DNA of 64,000 nt from Chryseobacterium camelliae (GTDB taxonomy: Bacteria; Bacteroidota; Bacteroidia; Flavobacteriales; Weeksellaceae), in the NCBI RefSeq assembly GCF_002770595.1, contig NZ_CP022986.1, positions 868,001 to 932,000 on the forward strand. The letters are read 5' to 3'. Both the position numbers and the translations under genes were made by a program. The notes below the pieces were generated by a model. It was not told the origin of the DNA, searched no databases, and was given only the letters and a program-made list of their open reading frames with translations. Below are positions 27,770-35,909 of the stretch, piece after piece; position 1 is the first letter of the stretch, and each line of letters opens with the position of its first letter.

Positions 27770-29358
27770 TGCAAGCACACAAAATACCGGTTTTTAAATC
27801 CTGGGTATCGGAATGGGTGGCGAGATCCGTCATATTTGCCATTCTGATGGCCTGCTTGTTTAGCTTCGCTTTTTACGGCAATCCAGTTGCAGCAATGGGT
27901 TTTTACGGGATACAGTCTACCGATGTACAATATGGTATGGTCGTTATTTATGGTTCTACTGTAGCTTTCCTGGCACTTGATTTTCGTATCGTAAAATATT
28001 TTACACCTCGGAAATATTTATTGATTGCTATAGCCGTAAATGTACTATGTTCTGTGCTCTGTTTTCACTTTAAGGATTGGATGTTGTTTGTTATTTGCCA
28101 GTTTTTTCAAGGAATTACCTGTGCATTAATGTCAGGCATCGTATTACAACTTATATTCCCAAGATTGCAGTCTGTCCGAGGCCGAGTGATTGCCTTTAGC
28201 TTGCTATATGGCAGTATACAGATTGCCGTTCCATTTTATTCTATTTTTAGCGGCGTGGTCATTTATTTTTTTGATTTCAACTGGTTATTCTACGGGTTTA
28301 TTATCATACTCATCATGCTAACAGTTACTATATTGCTAACCATGAACAGTAAGGCCCGGTTTACCAAAAAAATACCACTTTATCAGGTGGATTGGATAGG
28401 TTATTTGTTTTATGTATCTTTTATCTTAATCCTGGGATACATCCTTGTATATGGGCGACAACTGGGATGGTTCGGCAGTTCGTTAATCATTACATTTACT
28501 ATAGTTAATCTAACTATTCTTTCACTTTTTGTTCTTAGAGAATTAAAACTAAAAAGACCATTGATCAACTTACAAATTTTCAAGACCAAGAATTTTGTGA
28601 TTGGGCTATTACTGCTTTTTACATTTTATATTTTTAAGGGAAGCACAGGACTAGCCTATGGTTACCTTGAAGTAATTTTAGGAAATGATCCACTGAGCAT
28701 CATTCCTATATGGACGGCTGTCATTTTAGGAACAATAGTGAGTATGTTCGTTATTTCCAGATTTATACTGATGGGTTACAACTTAATCAGGATGATTATT
28801 GTTGGCTTTGGAATAATGGGGGTTTATTATGCTTATATGATACTTTTTGTTTCTGTGCAGGGCGAGACAGTTGATTTCATCTTTCCAATGTTTATTTATG
28901 GTGTAGCAACAGGAGTCTTATTTGTTCCTATAGTTTCATTTACCACTTCATCAGCACCTCCCAAAATCGCCATCAATGCATCGCTTTGGGGTATACTGGC
29001 CAGGTTTACAGGTTTTACAACTAGTCTGGCACTGAACAACGAACTCCAATTGTTTGCAAAATCCGGGGTTCGGGAAAAGATTCGGGAATCACTCACAGAA
29101 ACCAACCCTCAATTGCAAACTACCTTAATGGATATTCAAAATCAATATGTGAATGCAGGAAGTGATATCTATACTTCCAAAGCAGTATCCACAGGCTATT
29201 TTAATCAAATGATAGGTCATCAGATATTAGCTCGTGCTACTAGAGATTATTATGATTTGATGTTAACAGGTGTGATTTTTGTAATTGTTGCTTTGCTACT
29301 CTTGCCACAAATTCAACATGTTGTTTTGAAATTAAGAAAAGGTAATATTCCTTATTGA
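27766..29358 (+). CDS. MFS transporter, DHA2/EmrB-like
   Basis: 530 residues and about 14 transmembrane helices, the number expected for the drug:H+ antiporter-2 group. The region FQGITCALMSGIVLQLIFPRL corresponds to the helix 4 area of the family, and the loop after it has VRGRVIAFSLLYGSIQIAVP. With the adaptor and TolC partner it forms a tripartite exporter for drugs, bile-salt-like or other amphipathic compounds. The C-terminal loop with NPQLQTTLMDIQNQYVNAGS resembles the long last periplasmic loop of EmrB relatives. Confidence 0.9.
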   Translation: MMQAHKIPVFKSWVSEWVARSVIFAILMACLFSFAFYGNPVAAMGFYGIQSTDVQYGMVVIYGSTVAFLALDFRIVKYFTPRKYLLIAIAVNVLCSVLCFHFKDWMLFVICQFFQGITCALMSGIVLQLIFPRLQSVRGRVIAFSLLYGSIQIAVPFYSIFSGVVIYFFDFNWLFYGFIIILIMLTVTILLTMNSKARFTKKIPLYQVDWIGYLFYVSFILILGYILVYGRQLGWFGSSLIITFTIVNLTILSLFVLRELKLKRPLINLQIFKTKNFVIGLLLLFTFYIFKGSTGLAYGYLEVILGNDPLSIIPIWTAVILGTIVSMFVISRFILMGYNLIRMIIVGFGIMGVYYAYMILFVSVQGETVDFIFPMFIYGVATGVLFVPIVSFTTSSAPPKIAINASLWGILARFTGFTTSLALNNELQLFAKSGVREKIRESLTETNPQLQTTLMDIQNQYVNAGSDIYTSKAVSTGYFNQMIGHQILARATRDYYDLMLTGVIFVIVALLLLPQIQHVVLKLRKGNIPY

Positions 29359-29390
29359 AAATTTGTTTGGAATGTAAACTTATGAAATGG

Positions 29391-29415
29391 CAATCTATCG
29401 TTTTTTGAGATTATA
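29391..29415. repeat. Boundary motif copy G (partner of F at 23336)
   Basis: CAATCTATCG followed by TTTTTTGAGATTATA. As with copy A, the stop codon of a minus-strand gene (TTA at 29411-29413) lies directly against the motif. Confidence 0.75.
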
Positions 29416-29578
29416 TATTTTGGAGTATTTTTTTTGCCTTCTGAAATTCAGCAAGATTCTTTTTACAATCTGCAACAATTTCTTTAGACATTTCATCTAA
29501 CTTTTTCTCATTGTTTTTGATAGCATTTTTATACCATCTAATTCTTTCATCTAAAACCAAAATCACTTGTTGCATCAT
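29411..29578 (-). CDS. Small coiled-coil protein (55 residues)
   Basis: An ATG at 29578 opens a 55-codon frame: MMQQVILVLDERIRWYKNAI, then KNNEKKLDEMSKEIVADCKK and a final helical NLAEFQKAKKILQNI. The composition is strongly helical and charged with a regular heptad-like pattern, unlike a random frame in this AT-rich DNA. It ends exactly at boundary motif G. Function unknown. It may be the last gene of the minus-strand CBASS-side module. Confidence 0.5.
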   Translation of the reverse strand: MMQQVILVLDERIRWYKNAIKNNEKKLDEMSKEIVADCKKNLAEFQKAKKILQNI

Positions 29579-29688
29579 ATCTTTTTTAGAGATTAATTAT
29601 TTATACCCTTATTGATCAAAGGAATTTTAATTATAAAAGATCCAGAATCACATTTGATGACAATATCATAATTTTAGGAGAGAGATTC

Positions 29689-29964
29689 CTAGCCCAATTT
29701 ACCTCGGTACCGGCTTTCCTTCTGCCATCCAGGTTCACCATAAGTATCCACAAAACATACCTTGACCTGCGCCATACCAACAGAAGTAAAAATAACACAA
29801 CATGTTGCATCCTGCCTATTACGGGTAATAAACCACCGTGCATCGACAACAGCGAGTCCTGGCGAAGAAACCCGATAAACCAATAAATCTGCTTCACCCT
29901 GGCTGACGAGTGCCACCCTGATATGGGCCTCTCCCATTACTGATGTTTGATATATTCTTGACAT
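29689..29964 (-). CDS. DUF6150-like small protein
   Basis: 91 residues: MSRIYQTSVMGEAHIRVALV, then QGEADLLVYRVSSPGLA, and the C-terminal VKVCFVDTYGEPGWQKESRY. The repeated AD-x-V-x-V-x-x-V pattern is one I associate with the DUF6150 family, whose function is unknown. An overlapping frame at 29631-29897 is less convincing and is left out. The gene is on the same strand as the CBASS-like genes upstream, 149 bp from the caspase-like gene. Confidence 0.6.
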   Translation of the reverse strand: MSRIYQTSVMGEAHIRVALVSQGEADLLVYRVSSPGLAVVDARWFITRNRQDATCCVIFTSVGMAQVKVCFVDTYGEPGWQKESRYRGKLG

Positions 29965-30113
29965 TTAAATATTTAAAGCTGTTTCTATAACTAATCCTTC
30001 TTTACCGAACCTGTCTTCAGTTTTGTTGCCTGCGATTGATACTGTTATGAGGTAATTAAAGCTAATATTTCAATTTGCCCTATAGTACTAATCTTCATTG
30101 TTCGAAGTTTTTT

Positions 30114-30842
30114 TTAAAACTTGCTGACCGCAAAAGGGAAGTCTTCTGTTCCAATGATTTCCGGATTTTGTTCCTTATCAATTTCTTTTTTCGTTAATCC
30201 CTGAACATTTGTTTTTACAAATTCCATTAACGCGCATATTCCTAAAGTTTGGAAGTGATTTTGACTACTTAAATGCCAATTGAAAGCAGCCTGTAGTAAT
30301 GAAAAAGAAAAATAGTAGTTCCATGCACTTCCACCTTTACTACAGGCAAAACATACAGTTACACCATTATTACATTTCAAAATTCTATCATTGTAAAGTT
30401 CTTTAGCTATGTCTCTATTTATTGGTGCTCTTATTATTCCACCATACTCGAATTTAGGTAATCTATCATTTAGGTCAATTTGAAATACTTTGTTGAGGAT
30501 ATCTCTACAACTTTCAACTATTATTAACTGTTTTTCAATATTAAGTTCCAACTGACCAGCTTTAATAATTTCGTCTTTATTTATTTGGAATGCTTGATTT
30601 TCGTTCGTTGTTGCTCCGTGTCCGATAAGTACAATAACTGCGTAATCTGAAATAAAATTTTTTGTTAAAGATTTTAATTCTGCTGATTTTGGTTGTTCAT
30701 AAATAATAATCTCGTCTTCATCGTAAGCTCCACCAGAATTTCCTCTAAAATAATTATAGTAATAATTAAGATAGAAATTAAAGGAATTCTTATCTTGTTC
30801 GTTTTGTGGATGTCCTGTAATTAAAATTATTCGTCTAATCAT
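30114..30842 (-). CDS. Caspase-like (clan CD) cysteine protease, CBASS-associated
   Basis: 242 residues. The catalytic dyad of the caspase fold is visible: a His after a hydrophobic strand (YAVIVLIGHGATTN, H75) and a Cys after the next strand (KQLIIVESCRDIL, C112). The N-terminal strand RRIILITGHPQ fits the Rossmann-like core. It would cleave proteins after activation; orthologous prokaryotic caspase-like proteases prefer Arg/Lys or small residues, but here specificity is unknown. It lies 53 bp downstream of the SLATT gene in a three-gene row led by a CD-NTase, which suggests it is an effector triggered by a cyclic nucleotide or by the membrane partner. Confidence 0.75.
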   Translation of the reverse strand: MIRRIILITGHPQNEQDKNSFNFYLNYYYNYFRGNSGGAYDEDEIIIYEQPKSAELKSLTKNFISDYAVIVLIGHGATTNENQAFQINKDEIIKAGQLELNIEKQLIIVESCRDILNKVFQIDLNDRLPKFEYGGIIRAPINRDIAKELYNDRILKCNNGVTVCFACSKGGSAWNYYFSFSLLQAAFNWHLSSQNHFQTLGICALMEFVKTNVQGLTKKEIDKEQNPEIIGTEDFPFAVSKF

Positions 30843-30895
30843 TCAAATTCCTTTTTTGGGTTAAATTATACACTGCTCACATCGGCTACATATAC

Positions 30896-31453
30896 TTATC
30901 TTACTCTTCTCAAGCTATCAGGTAAAAATTTATCAATCTCTTCATCAGAAAATGTAAATTCTTCATTTTTTTGTAAAGCTCTTGAAGCAATCTGATATGC
31001 TTTGTTTATTGTTTTTGGAGCTCCTCTATATGTACTGATTAATTGCTGACTTAGTGTATTTCTAGTTTCTTGCAAAATTGCAAGATCAATATTTCCAATT
31101 TTAATATCTACTAGTAAGGACAATAATTTTTCTCTTACTTCGAGAATATCTAAAGCAGCTTGTTTATGCTTTTCTGCCAAAGCTAATAAATTGTAATCTT
31201 TTGAATATAATGTTAATCCAAGTAAAATAGTAGAAAATAATGCTGCCAAAAATTGAAATATTTTTCCCTCTCCAAAAATTACTACTAAAATACTTGTAGT
31301 TGTTAATACTGATAAAATTATTTCAATTATTTTTAATGAATCATTTCGGTTTTTTAATACATCCGCGCATTTTTCGTGCGTCTTGTGAGTATAGATCACT
31401 CTTCCATAAATTTCTCTTATTTGAGACTCAAGTAAAATTTTGCTTTCAATCAT
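30896..31453 (-). CDS. SLATT-domain two-helix membrane effector
   Basis: 185 residues with two closely spaced transmembrane helices (about 41-60 and 64-82), a helical N-terminal arm (QIREIYGRVIYTHKTHEKCA) and a helical C-terminal region (LAEKHKQAALDILEVREKLL). This is the layout of SLATT proteins, predicted pore-forming effectors linked to SMODS nucleotidyltransferases and SLOG sensors. It starts 17 bp after the CD-NTase gene, so the two are almost certainly co-transcribed. Expected action: membrane disruption on phage infection. Confidence 0.8.
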   Translation of the reverse strand: MIESKILLESQIREIYGRVIYTHKTHEKCADVLKNRNDSLKIIEIILSVLTTTSILVVIFGEGKIFQFLAALFSTILLGLTLYSKDYNLLALAEKHKQAALDILEVREKLLSLLVDIKIGNIDLAILQETRNTLSQQLISTYRGAPKTINKAYQIASRALQKNEEFTFSDEEIDKFLPDSLRRVR

Positions 31454-31470
31454 AATATTTTTATTAATAA

Positions 31471-32775
31471 TTAACCTGAAATAGGAACATCAATTGAATC
31501 TTTTGCAACTACTATGTTATCTTTAATAATATAACATTCAACAAAATGTCCGCCTTTAAAACTTGAACTTTCAATTCTTTGTTCATAACCGCCATCAGTT
31601 GTTATTTGTCCTCTGATACAATTCTTCTTAATCGCTTCATTACCTCTATTTGTAACTTTCCATTTTACGATGTAAGGGTGTGGAACATCAATTTCGGAGA
31701 TAAAAAAACGAAGTGATTTTCCCGCTATCAATGGATATCTTTTCCTTAAATATTCTCTGAGTAGTCCTTCTCTATATCCATTCTGTTTAACTTCACAATC
31801 AATTTCAAGGTTGTATTTTATTTCAACAAAATGTAAATCATCTATGAATTCTTCGGTATTTTCATAATGCAAATTAATTGCTTTTGCTTCATTCTCTTCA
31901 TTTTCATATTTAGGGAAAGCACTTCCATATACATCTCGCCATTTATTATGTTTAGTTTGATCAGATGTTGATCCAATAGCCTCATTAGCTAAATTATACG
32001 CCTTGTTAGCTTTTTTTTTAAAAGATTTTTTAACTTTTACATGTTGTTTACTACCTAAAGCTCCATAAATTGTTTGATCCTTTGGTTGCTCATACAGATA
32101 TTTAAAAAAATCTCGACTCATTTCATCGTAGTAATAATAACTTTTAGTATCAAAATATGTTGTAGAATTTAAAAAATTGTATGCTAAAGTATCAATTAAT
32201 AAGCCCCCCATACAAACACCATTTTTGTTTTTCCAAGATCTTGCCATTTTACATAATCTTCGAAGGTTCTTATTTATATTGTCCGAAGCCTCTAACATTG
32301 CATCCATCTCTTTTCGTGGTTTTGTGATTTTCCATGATCCATCACCATAAGTGTCTGGATATTTGTAATCTTGATCTTCCATTTCGAAAGTAGGCTGTAC
32401 ATCAATATGGGTACCGTCAGAAAATTTCACAGTGACTACACATCTATCCACTTTAATATCCGATGCTGAGTATGTATTTGAGATGGCAGTTTTAGTATCC
32501 TGTAATAATTTTAACTGTCCTCCTTTTTGGTTATAATTATCCCATTTTGATGCCGGAATCACATATAACATGTCAAGATCTGAAATACCTTTTATACCAC
32601 TATATCTACCATAAGAACCTACTTGTAAGCTATTTGCAATTGTGGATTCGGTAGTACGAAAATATTTGTTTAAAGCTTTGGTAATTCTACCGTATCTATT
32701 AGAAATTGTTGACGCCTTTTCGTCACTGATTTTAATATTGCCTAAAAATTCTTGAAAAGTTAAAGATACATTCAT
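31471..32775 (-). CDS. CD-NTase (SMODS) nucleotidyltransferase with C-terminal AGS-C-like domain
   Basis: 434 residues. The catalytic core shows GSYGRYSG (GS at 53-54) and SDLDMLYVIP (D66 and D68), and a third acid in THIDVQPTF (D125), all needed for cyclic oligonucleotide synthesis. The helical part contains NINKNLRRLCKMARSWKNKN and GGLLIDTLAYNFL, as in SMODS proteins. From about residue 340 a beta-rich domain with PYIVKWKVTNRGNEAIKK and GHFVECYIIKDNIVVAK resembles the AGS-C domain. It would make the second messenger of a CBASS-type defence. It heads the SLATT and caspase-like genes and is preceded by boundary motif H 17 bp before its ATG. Confidence 0.88.
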   Translation of the reverse strand: MNVSLTFQEFLGNIKISDEKASTISNRYGRITKALNKYFRTTESTIANSLQVGSYGRYSGIKGISDLDMLYVIPASKWDNYNQKGGQLKLLQDTKTAISNTYSASDIKVDRCVVTVKFSDGTHIDVQPTFEMEDQDYKYPDTYGDGSWKITKPRKEMDAMLEASDNINKNLRRLCKMARSWKNKNGVCMGGLLIDTLAYNFLNSTTYFDTKSYYYYDEMSRDFFKYLYEQPKDQTIYGALGSKQHVKVKKSFKKKANKAYNLANEAIGSTSDQTKHNKWRDVYGSAFPKYENEENEAKAINLHYENTEEFIDDLHFVEIKYNLEIDCEVKQNGYREGLLREYLRKRYPLIAGKSLRFFISEIDVPHPYIVKWKVTNRGNEAIKKNCIRGQITTDGGYEQRIESSSFKGGHFVECYIIKDNIVVAKDSIDVPISG

Positions 32776-32791
32776 ATTATATTAGTTAGTT

Positions 32792-32801
32792 TTTTTTGAG
32801 A
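32792..32801. repeat. Boundary motif copy H (TTTTTTGAGA)
   Basis: Exact 10-mer within a T8 run, 17 bp upstream of the CD-NTase start on the minus strand; separates the CBASS-like module from the octapeptide-repeat gene. Confidence 0.6.
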
Positions 32802-32934
32802 TATGGCACAGAGTTAAACGGTAATGCTCGTATGTTTTTTATTTTGAAACCGGAAGCACGGGTTTAGTGCCAAAGTATCTAAAACATATATTTTGTAAAA
32901 AGATTATATTGTGTACCATTTTTTGATTTTAAAA

Positions 32935-33396
32935 TCAATTAAAAAAGTTTTCCGGCCATAATTCTTCGGGTAAATAATATCTAATCATTTCAGCTTCTCG
33001 TTTATAACCTCGAGCATCTAGCTCTCTCAAAAAATATGGTAAAGGTGGAATATTACTTCTATAAACATCAGTGGATAATGTTGACATTCCGCCGCCAGAT
33101 AAAGTTGATAAACCGCCACCCCGCAATGTGGATAAACCTCCGTATCTTAATGTAGAAAGTCCACCGTATCTCAATGTTGATAACCCCCCATAACGTAAAG
33201 TAGATAATCCTCCATTTCTTAACGTCGACATTCCACCACCTCGAAGTGTAGACAATCCGCCACCTCTCAATGTCGACATTCCACCATCACGTAATGTTGA
33301 CATTCCACCACCTCTTAAAGTCGATAATCCACCACCTCTTAATGTACTTAGATTTCTTGGCCAAGTAATTAATCCTTCGATAATTGGTTTACTCAT
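32935..33396 (-). CDS. Octapeptide-repeat protein of unknown function
   Basis: 153 residues. After a short N-terminus (MSKPIIEGLITWPRN) come eleven full copies of [L/M]STLRxGG (x is G, D, N or Y) at residues 16-103 and a partial twelfth. A non-repeat tail of about 44 residues follows (LPYFLRELDARGYKREAEMI, ending PEELWPENFFN). There is no signal peptide, Cys or transmembrane segment. The regular eight-residue period with two Gly and alternating Leu/Ser/Thr suggests a thin beta-solenoid or an extended flexible array. I know no named family. It lies between the CBASS-like module and a serine recombinase, on the same strand as both. Confidence 0.8.
   Translation of the reverse strand: MSKPIIEGLITWPRNLSTLRGGGLSTLRGGGMSTLRDGGMSTLRGGGLSTLRGGGMSTLRNGGLSTLRYGGLSTLRYGGLSTLRYGGLSTLRGGGLSTLSGGGMSTLSTDVYRSNIPPLPYFLRELDARGYKREAEMIRYYLPEELWPENFFN
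33070..33351 (-). repeat. 24-bp coding tandem repeat (octapeptide array)
   Basis: Units of 24 bp coding for GG-[L/M]-S-T-L-R-x. The units differ mainly at synonymous positions: Ser is written TCA, TCG, TCT and TCC, Leu as TTA, TTG and CTT, Arg as AGA, CGT, CGA and CGG. The last units replace Arg by Ser. Recent slippage would give identical units, so the array is old and held at protein level. Confidence 0.85.
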
Positions 33397-33564
33397 AATT
33401 AATTTTTATTATTTTATATTATTACTTCCTAAAATCACACATGGCATTATTCTTTTAAAAAACTTTGCTCGCTTAGAAAAAATCTATCTATAGATCAATT
33501 CACAAACATAATAATAAGAAATATTTCATATTTACGGCAATCCGTATTTATACTGAATTTAGTA

Positions 33565-34170
33565 TTATTTTCTGACTGCCATCTTCTTTATTTCTTCATC
33601 CGTATGATTATCCAAAATTTTAGCATACCTATAAAATGTTGCCCTTGTCAATCCAAACGGTTTATAAATTTCTTCCGGACGTTTCGTTACATCCTTATAT
33701 ATATTACGTAAAAGCAAAAGTTTGGAAATTGTTTCTTGAGTATACCCTTTTGGTCTTCCTCCTAATCTACCTCTTGCCCTGGCAGATTGTAAACCGGCAT
33801 TGGTTCTCTCCCGGATCAATTCCCGTTCATATTCAGCAAGTGATGCCATAAGATTTAAAAAGAGTCGGCCATTTGCAGTAGCAGTATCTACTCTATCAGT
33901 TATACCTTTTATAATAATACCCTTATCATTTAAACTTAGAACAAGGTCAATGATATTTTTTAAGCTTCTTCCTAAACGGTCCAGTCTCCATACATAAAGT
34001 TCATCACCTTCTCGAAAGTGTTCAATCATCTTATCAAGCTCCGGACGATTTTTTGTTGTACCGGAAATTTTCTCCTGGTAAATTTTTTCGCAGCCTGCTT
34101 TTTCAAGCGCTTCAATTTGTAAATCTAAATTTTGGTCTTTAGTCGAGACCCGGGCATATCCTATTTTCAT
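33565..34170 (-). CDS. Serine recombinase (resolvase/invertase family)
   Basis: 201 residues. The catalytic domain begins MKIGYARVSTKDQNLDLQ with the nucleophile Ser9, and has the family blocks YVWRLDRLGRSLKNIIDLV, GITDRVDTATANGRLFLNLM and LAEYERELIRERTNAGLQSA. A C-terminal helix-turn-helix of the Hin/resolvase type ends the protein (FGLTRATFYRYAKIL). It is the size of Tn3-type resolvases and Hin/Pin invertases. No transposase or obvious invertible segment is present nearby, so its target is unknown; it may be a left-over of a mobile element. Confidence 0.93.
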   Translation of the reverse strand: MKIGYARVSTKDQNLDLQIEALEKAGCEKIYQEKISGTTKNRPELDKMIEHFREGDELYVWRLDRLGRSLKNIIDLVLSLNDKGIIIKGITDRVDTATANGRLFLNLMASLAEYERELIRERTNAGLQSARARGRLGGRPKGYTQETISKLLLLRNIYKDVTKRPEEIYKPFGLTRATFYRYAKILDNHTDEEIKKMAVRK

Positions 34171-34172
34171 AA

Positions 34173-34226
34173 TTTGTTACATTAAACTCATACTTTGTAA
34201 AATTATGAAACTTTGTTTAATGACAC
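34173..34226. promoter_or_regulatory. Possible recombinase-binding inverted repeat
   Basis: TTGTTACATTAAAC and GTTTAATGACAC form inverted arms (ATTAAAC/GTTTAAT core) right upstream of the recombinase start, where res or autoregulatory sites usually lie. Only the core is complementary, so this is tentative. Confidence 0.3.
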
Positions 34227-34342
34227 GACATATTGAGAAAACATACTAAAAAAATAAAGTGATTAAACCCGGCCACTTTAAAAATCTTACAAAACCACCG
34301 TTTTATTAGATATTAAAAGAAATCTATAGATAAAGATGAAGA

Positions 34343-34368
34343 CCTGAAATAAAATTTCAGGCCTTTTA
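34343..34368. terminator. Hairpin terminator
   Basis: CCTGAAAT and ATTTCAGG around a 3-nt loop, followed by CCTTTTATATTTTTT. It points rightward, away from the recombinase. Apart from this, spacer 34171-34530 holds the two regulatory sites listed around it. Confidence 0.6.
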
Positions 34369-34495
34369 TATTTTTTTATAGTACAATAATAAAGCGCAAT
34401 GAATAGTAGGACACTTTCTATGCAAAGACACCTTTTTTTTCCTAAAAAGTAAAATTCATCTAATTTTCTTTACATTTTATAAGATATAATTTTAG

Positions 34496-34503
34496 TAATT
34501 TTG
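34496..34503 (+). promoter_or_regulatory. -7 box TAATTTTG of the lipoprotein gene
   Basis: Exact TAnnTTTG match 27 bp upstream of the ATG at 34531; no TTG at 19-nt distance. Confidence 0.4.
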
Positions 34504-34530
34504 TAATTAAAATTATAAAACGTATAGCCA

Positions 34531-35897
34531 ATGAAACAAAAATTAATTCTGAAAGCTTTCATGCTTTTAGCCTTTCTCACCCTGGTACATTCCTGTATCC
34601 ATGATGATCTCAATTCCGGATCTGATCCCGGTAATCCTTTATCATATGACGCTAACAAGGAATATCAATCAAAAAGCCCCTGGAAAGAGGATGAAAAGTA
34701 TATCAAAAATGTAAAAGCCGTTTTTGATGCGTATGCGGATAAGAACTATTTTAGCGCAAACTCCGGAACCATATATTGGGACTACTCGGTGACGATGGGA
34801 ACAGAGGAAACTTTTCTGGAAGCACCGGTAATTAAAAATGGAAAGGTAAACTATATCCTTGTCGTCTATAAAGAAGGAGACCGGGTATTCTTCAAACGAA
34901 AAGATGATGAAGGATCCAAAAAATTCTTCAGCGCCTTAGTTTTTTATGACAGGACAAAACTTACAAATTCAGATTGAATAATCCGTTAAGCCATCAGGCA
35001 AAAGGAAGATGCATAACGATTGAAACCACCTGGACGTGGACCAATGAAGTTACTGGCGCTATTGAAATGGAGACGACTTACAGTGAAATGTACTGCACTC
35101 CTTCCGGACCATCCTTACCCTGCCAGAGCGTGGAAGTAAACGGGAACTGCGGTGGTTCCACTGGGGGTAATGGCGGTTCTGGCGGTAGCGGTTCAGGAGG
35201 AGGGGGATATCCCTATACTCCGGAAATAAAGCAGCTGGTCGATAATTGTAAGATAGTTAAAGACCAAACTACAAATACAACCTTTAAAAGCAAAATTACA
35301 ACTTTAGAAGGCAATACAGGATTAAAAGGTGAAACAGGATATATCCAGCGGACTGATGGAAACTACACCTACAAAGATACGGCAGGGCAAACGGAAAATT
35401 CCAATACCTTATCCTTACCTAATTCAAGCTTACCGGAAAATAAAAATATAATGGGGTATTTACATACCCATCCAAATGATTATACCTATACAGATTCAAA
35501 CGGTGACGAAATTAAAAGGAATGGAATCAAAATGTTTTCCCCGGCTGATATGTGGTATTTTATGGATATGCTAATGAACGCACAGGAAGCAGGCAGGCCA
35601 TTAACGGATGTTTATTCAGTTATGGTTTCCAGCTCCGGAAATTATCAGATCCGCTTTACCGGAAACCAGTATCAGATAAAAAGCTTTACAAAAAAACAGA
35701 TCGAAGATTTTAAAATTAGTTATGTAGATTACATGAGTAAATATGAAAATGACTTAGAAAGTGGATTTCTAAATTTTATCAGTGAAAAAATGAACATTAA
35801 AGCTATCAATCTATACAAAATGGATAAGAATGGTACCAATTATGAAATAAAATTGACTGCAGAGAAAACTAAAACAACAACTGGCTGTCCAGGTTAA
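34531..35897 (+). pseudogene. JAB/JAMM-domain lipoprotein, split by a frameshift
   Basis: The first frame (34531-34977) has a lipoprotein signal (LLAFLTLVHSC, lipid-modified Cys at 22) and a small domain; it ends at YDRTKLTNSD. The second (from about 34974) continues at once with NNPLSHQAKGRCITIETTWT, a Gly/Ser-rich linker (NGGSGGSGSGGGG), and a JAB-like metallopeptidase core: IMGYLHTHPND then MFSPADMW, matching the HxH...SxxD zinc signature. Both frames overlap by 4 bp and neither half makes sense alone, so one base was probably gained or lost near 34955-34970. Alternatively the second frame starts at its TTG, which is less likely since it has no signal peptide. Inferred: surface protein or toxin-like peptidase. 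Confidence 0.65.
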
Positions 35898-35909
35898 AAA
35901 ACAAAAATT

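Noticed and set aside
29631..29897. 88-codon minus-strand frame
   Set aside because: It overlaps the better-supported DUF6150-like frame (29689-29964), and its sequence looks like an out-of-frame translation.
5588..32801. Integron attC sites at the cassette borders
   Set aside because: The motif has no RYYYAAC/GTTRRRY core pair, no long imperfect palindrome, and no integron integrase gene is in the window.
33070..33351. Regular 24-bp repeats that could suggest a CRISPR array or satellite DNA
   Set aside because: The period is constant with no spacers, the units lie inside one open frame, and they vary at synonymous codon positions. It is a coding octapeptide repeat.
33565..34170. Invertible DNA segment controlled by the serine recombinase
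   Set aside because: No matching inverted repeats around a promoter or gene were found near it; only a short inverted repeat upstream of its own start.
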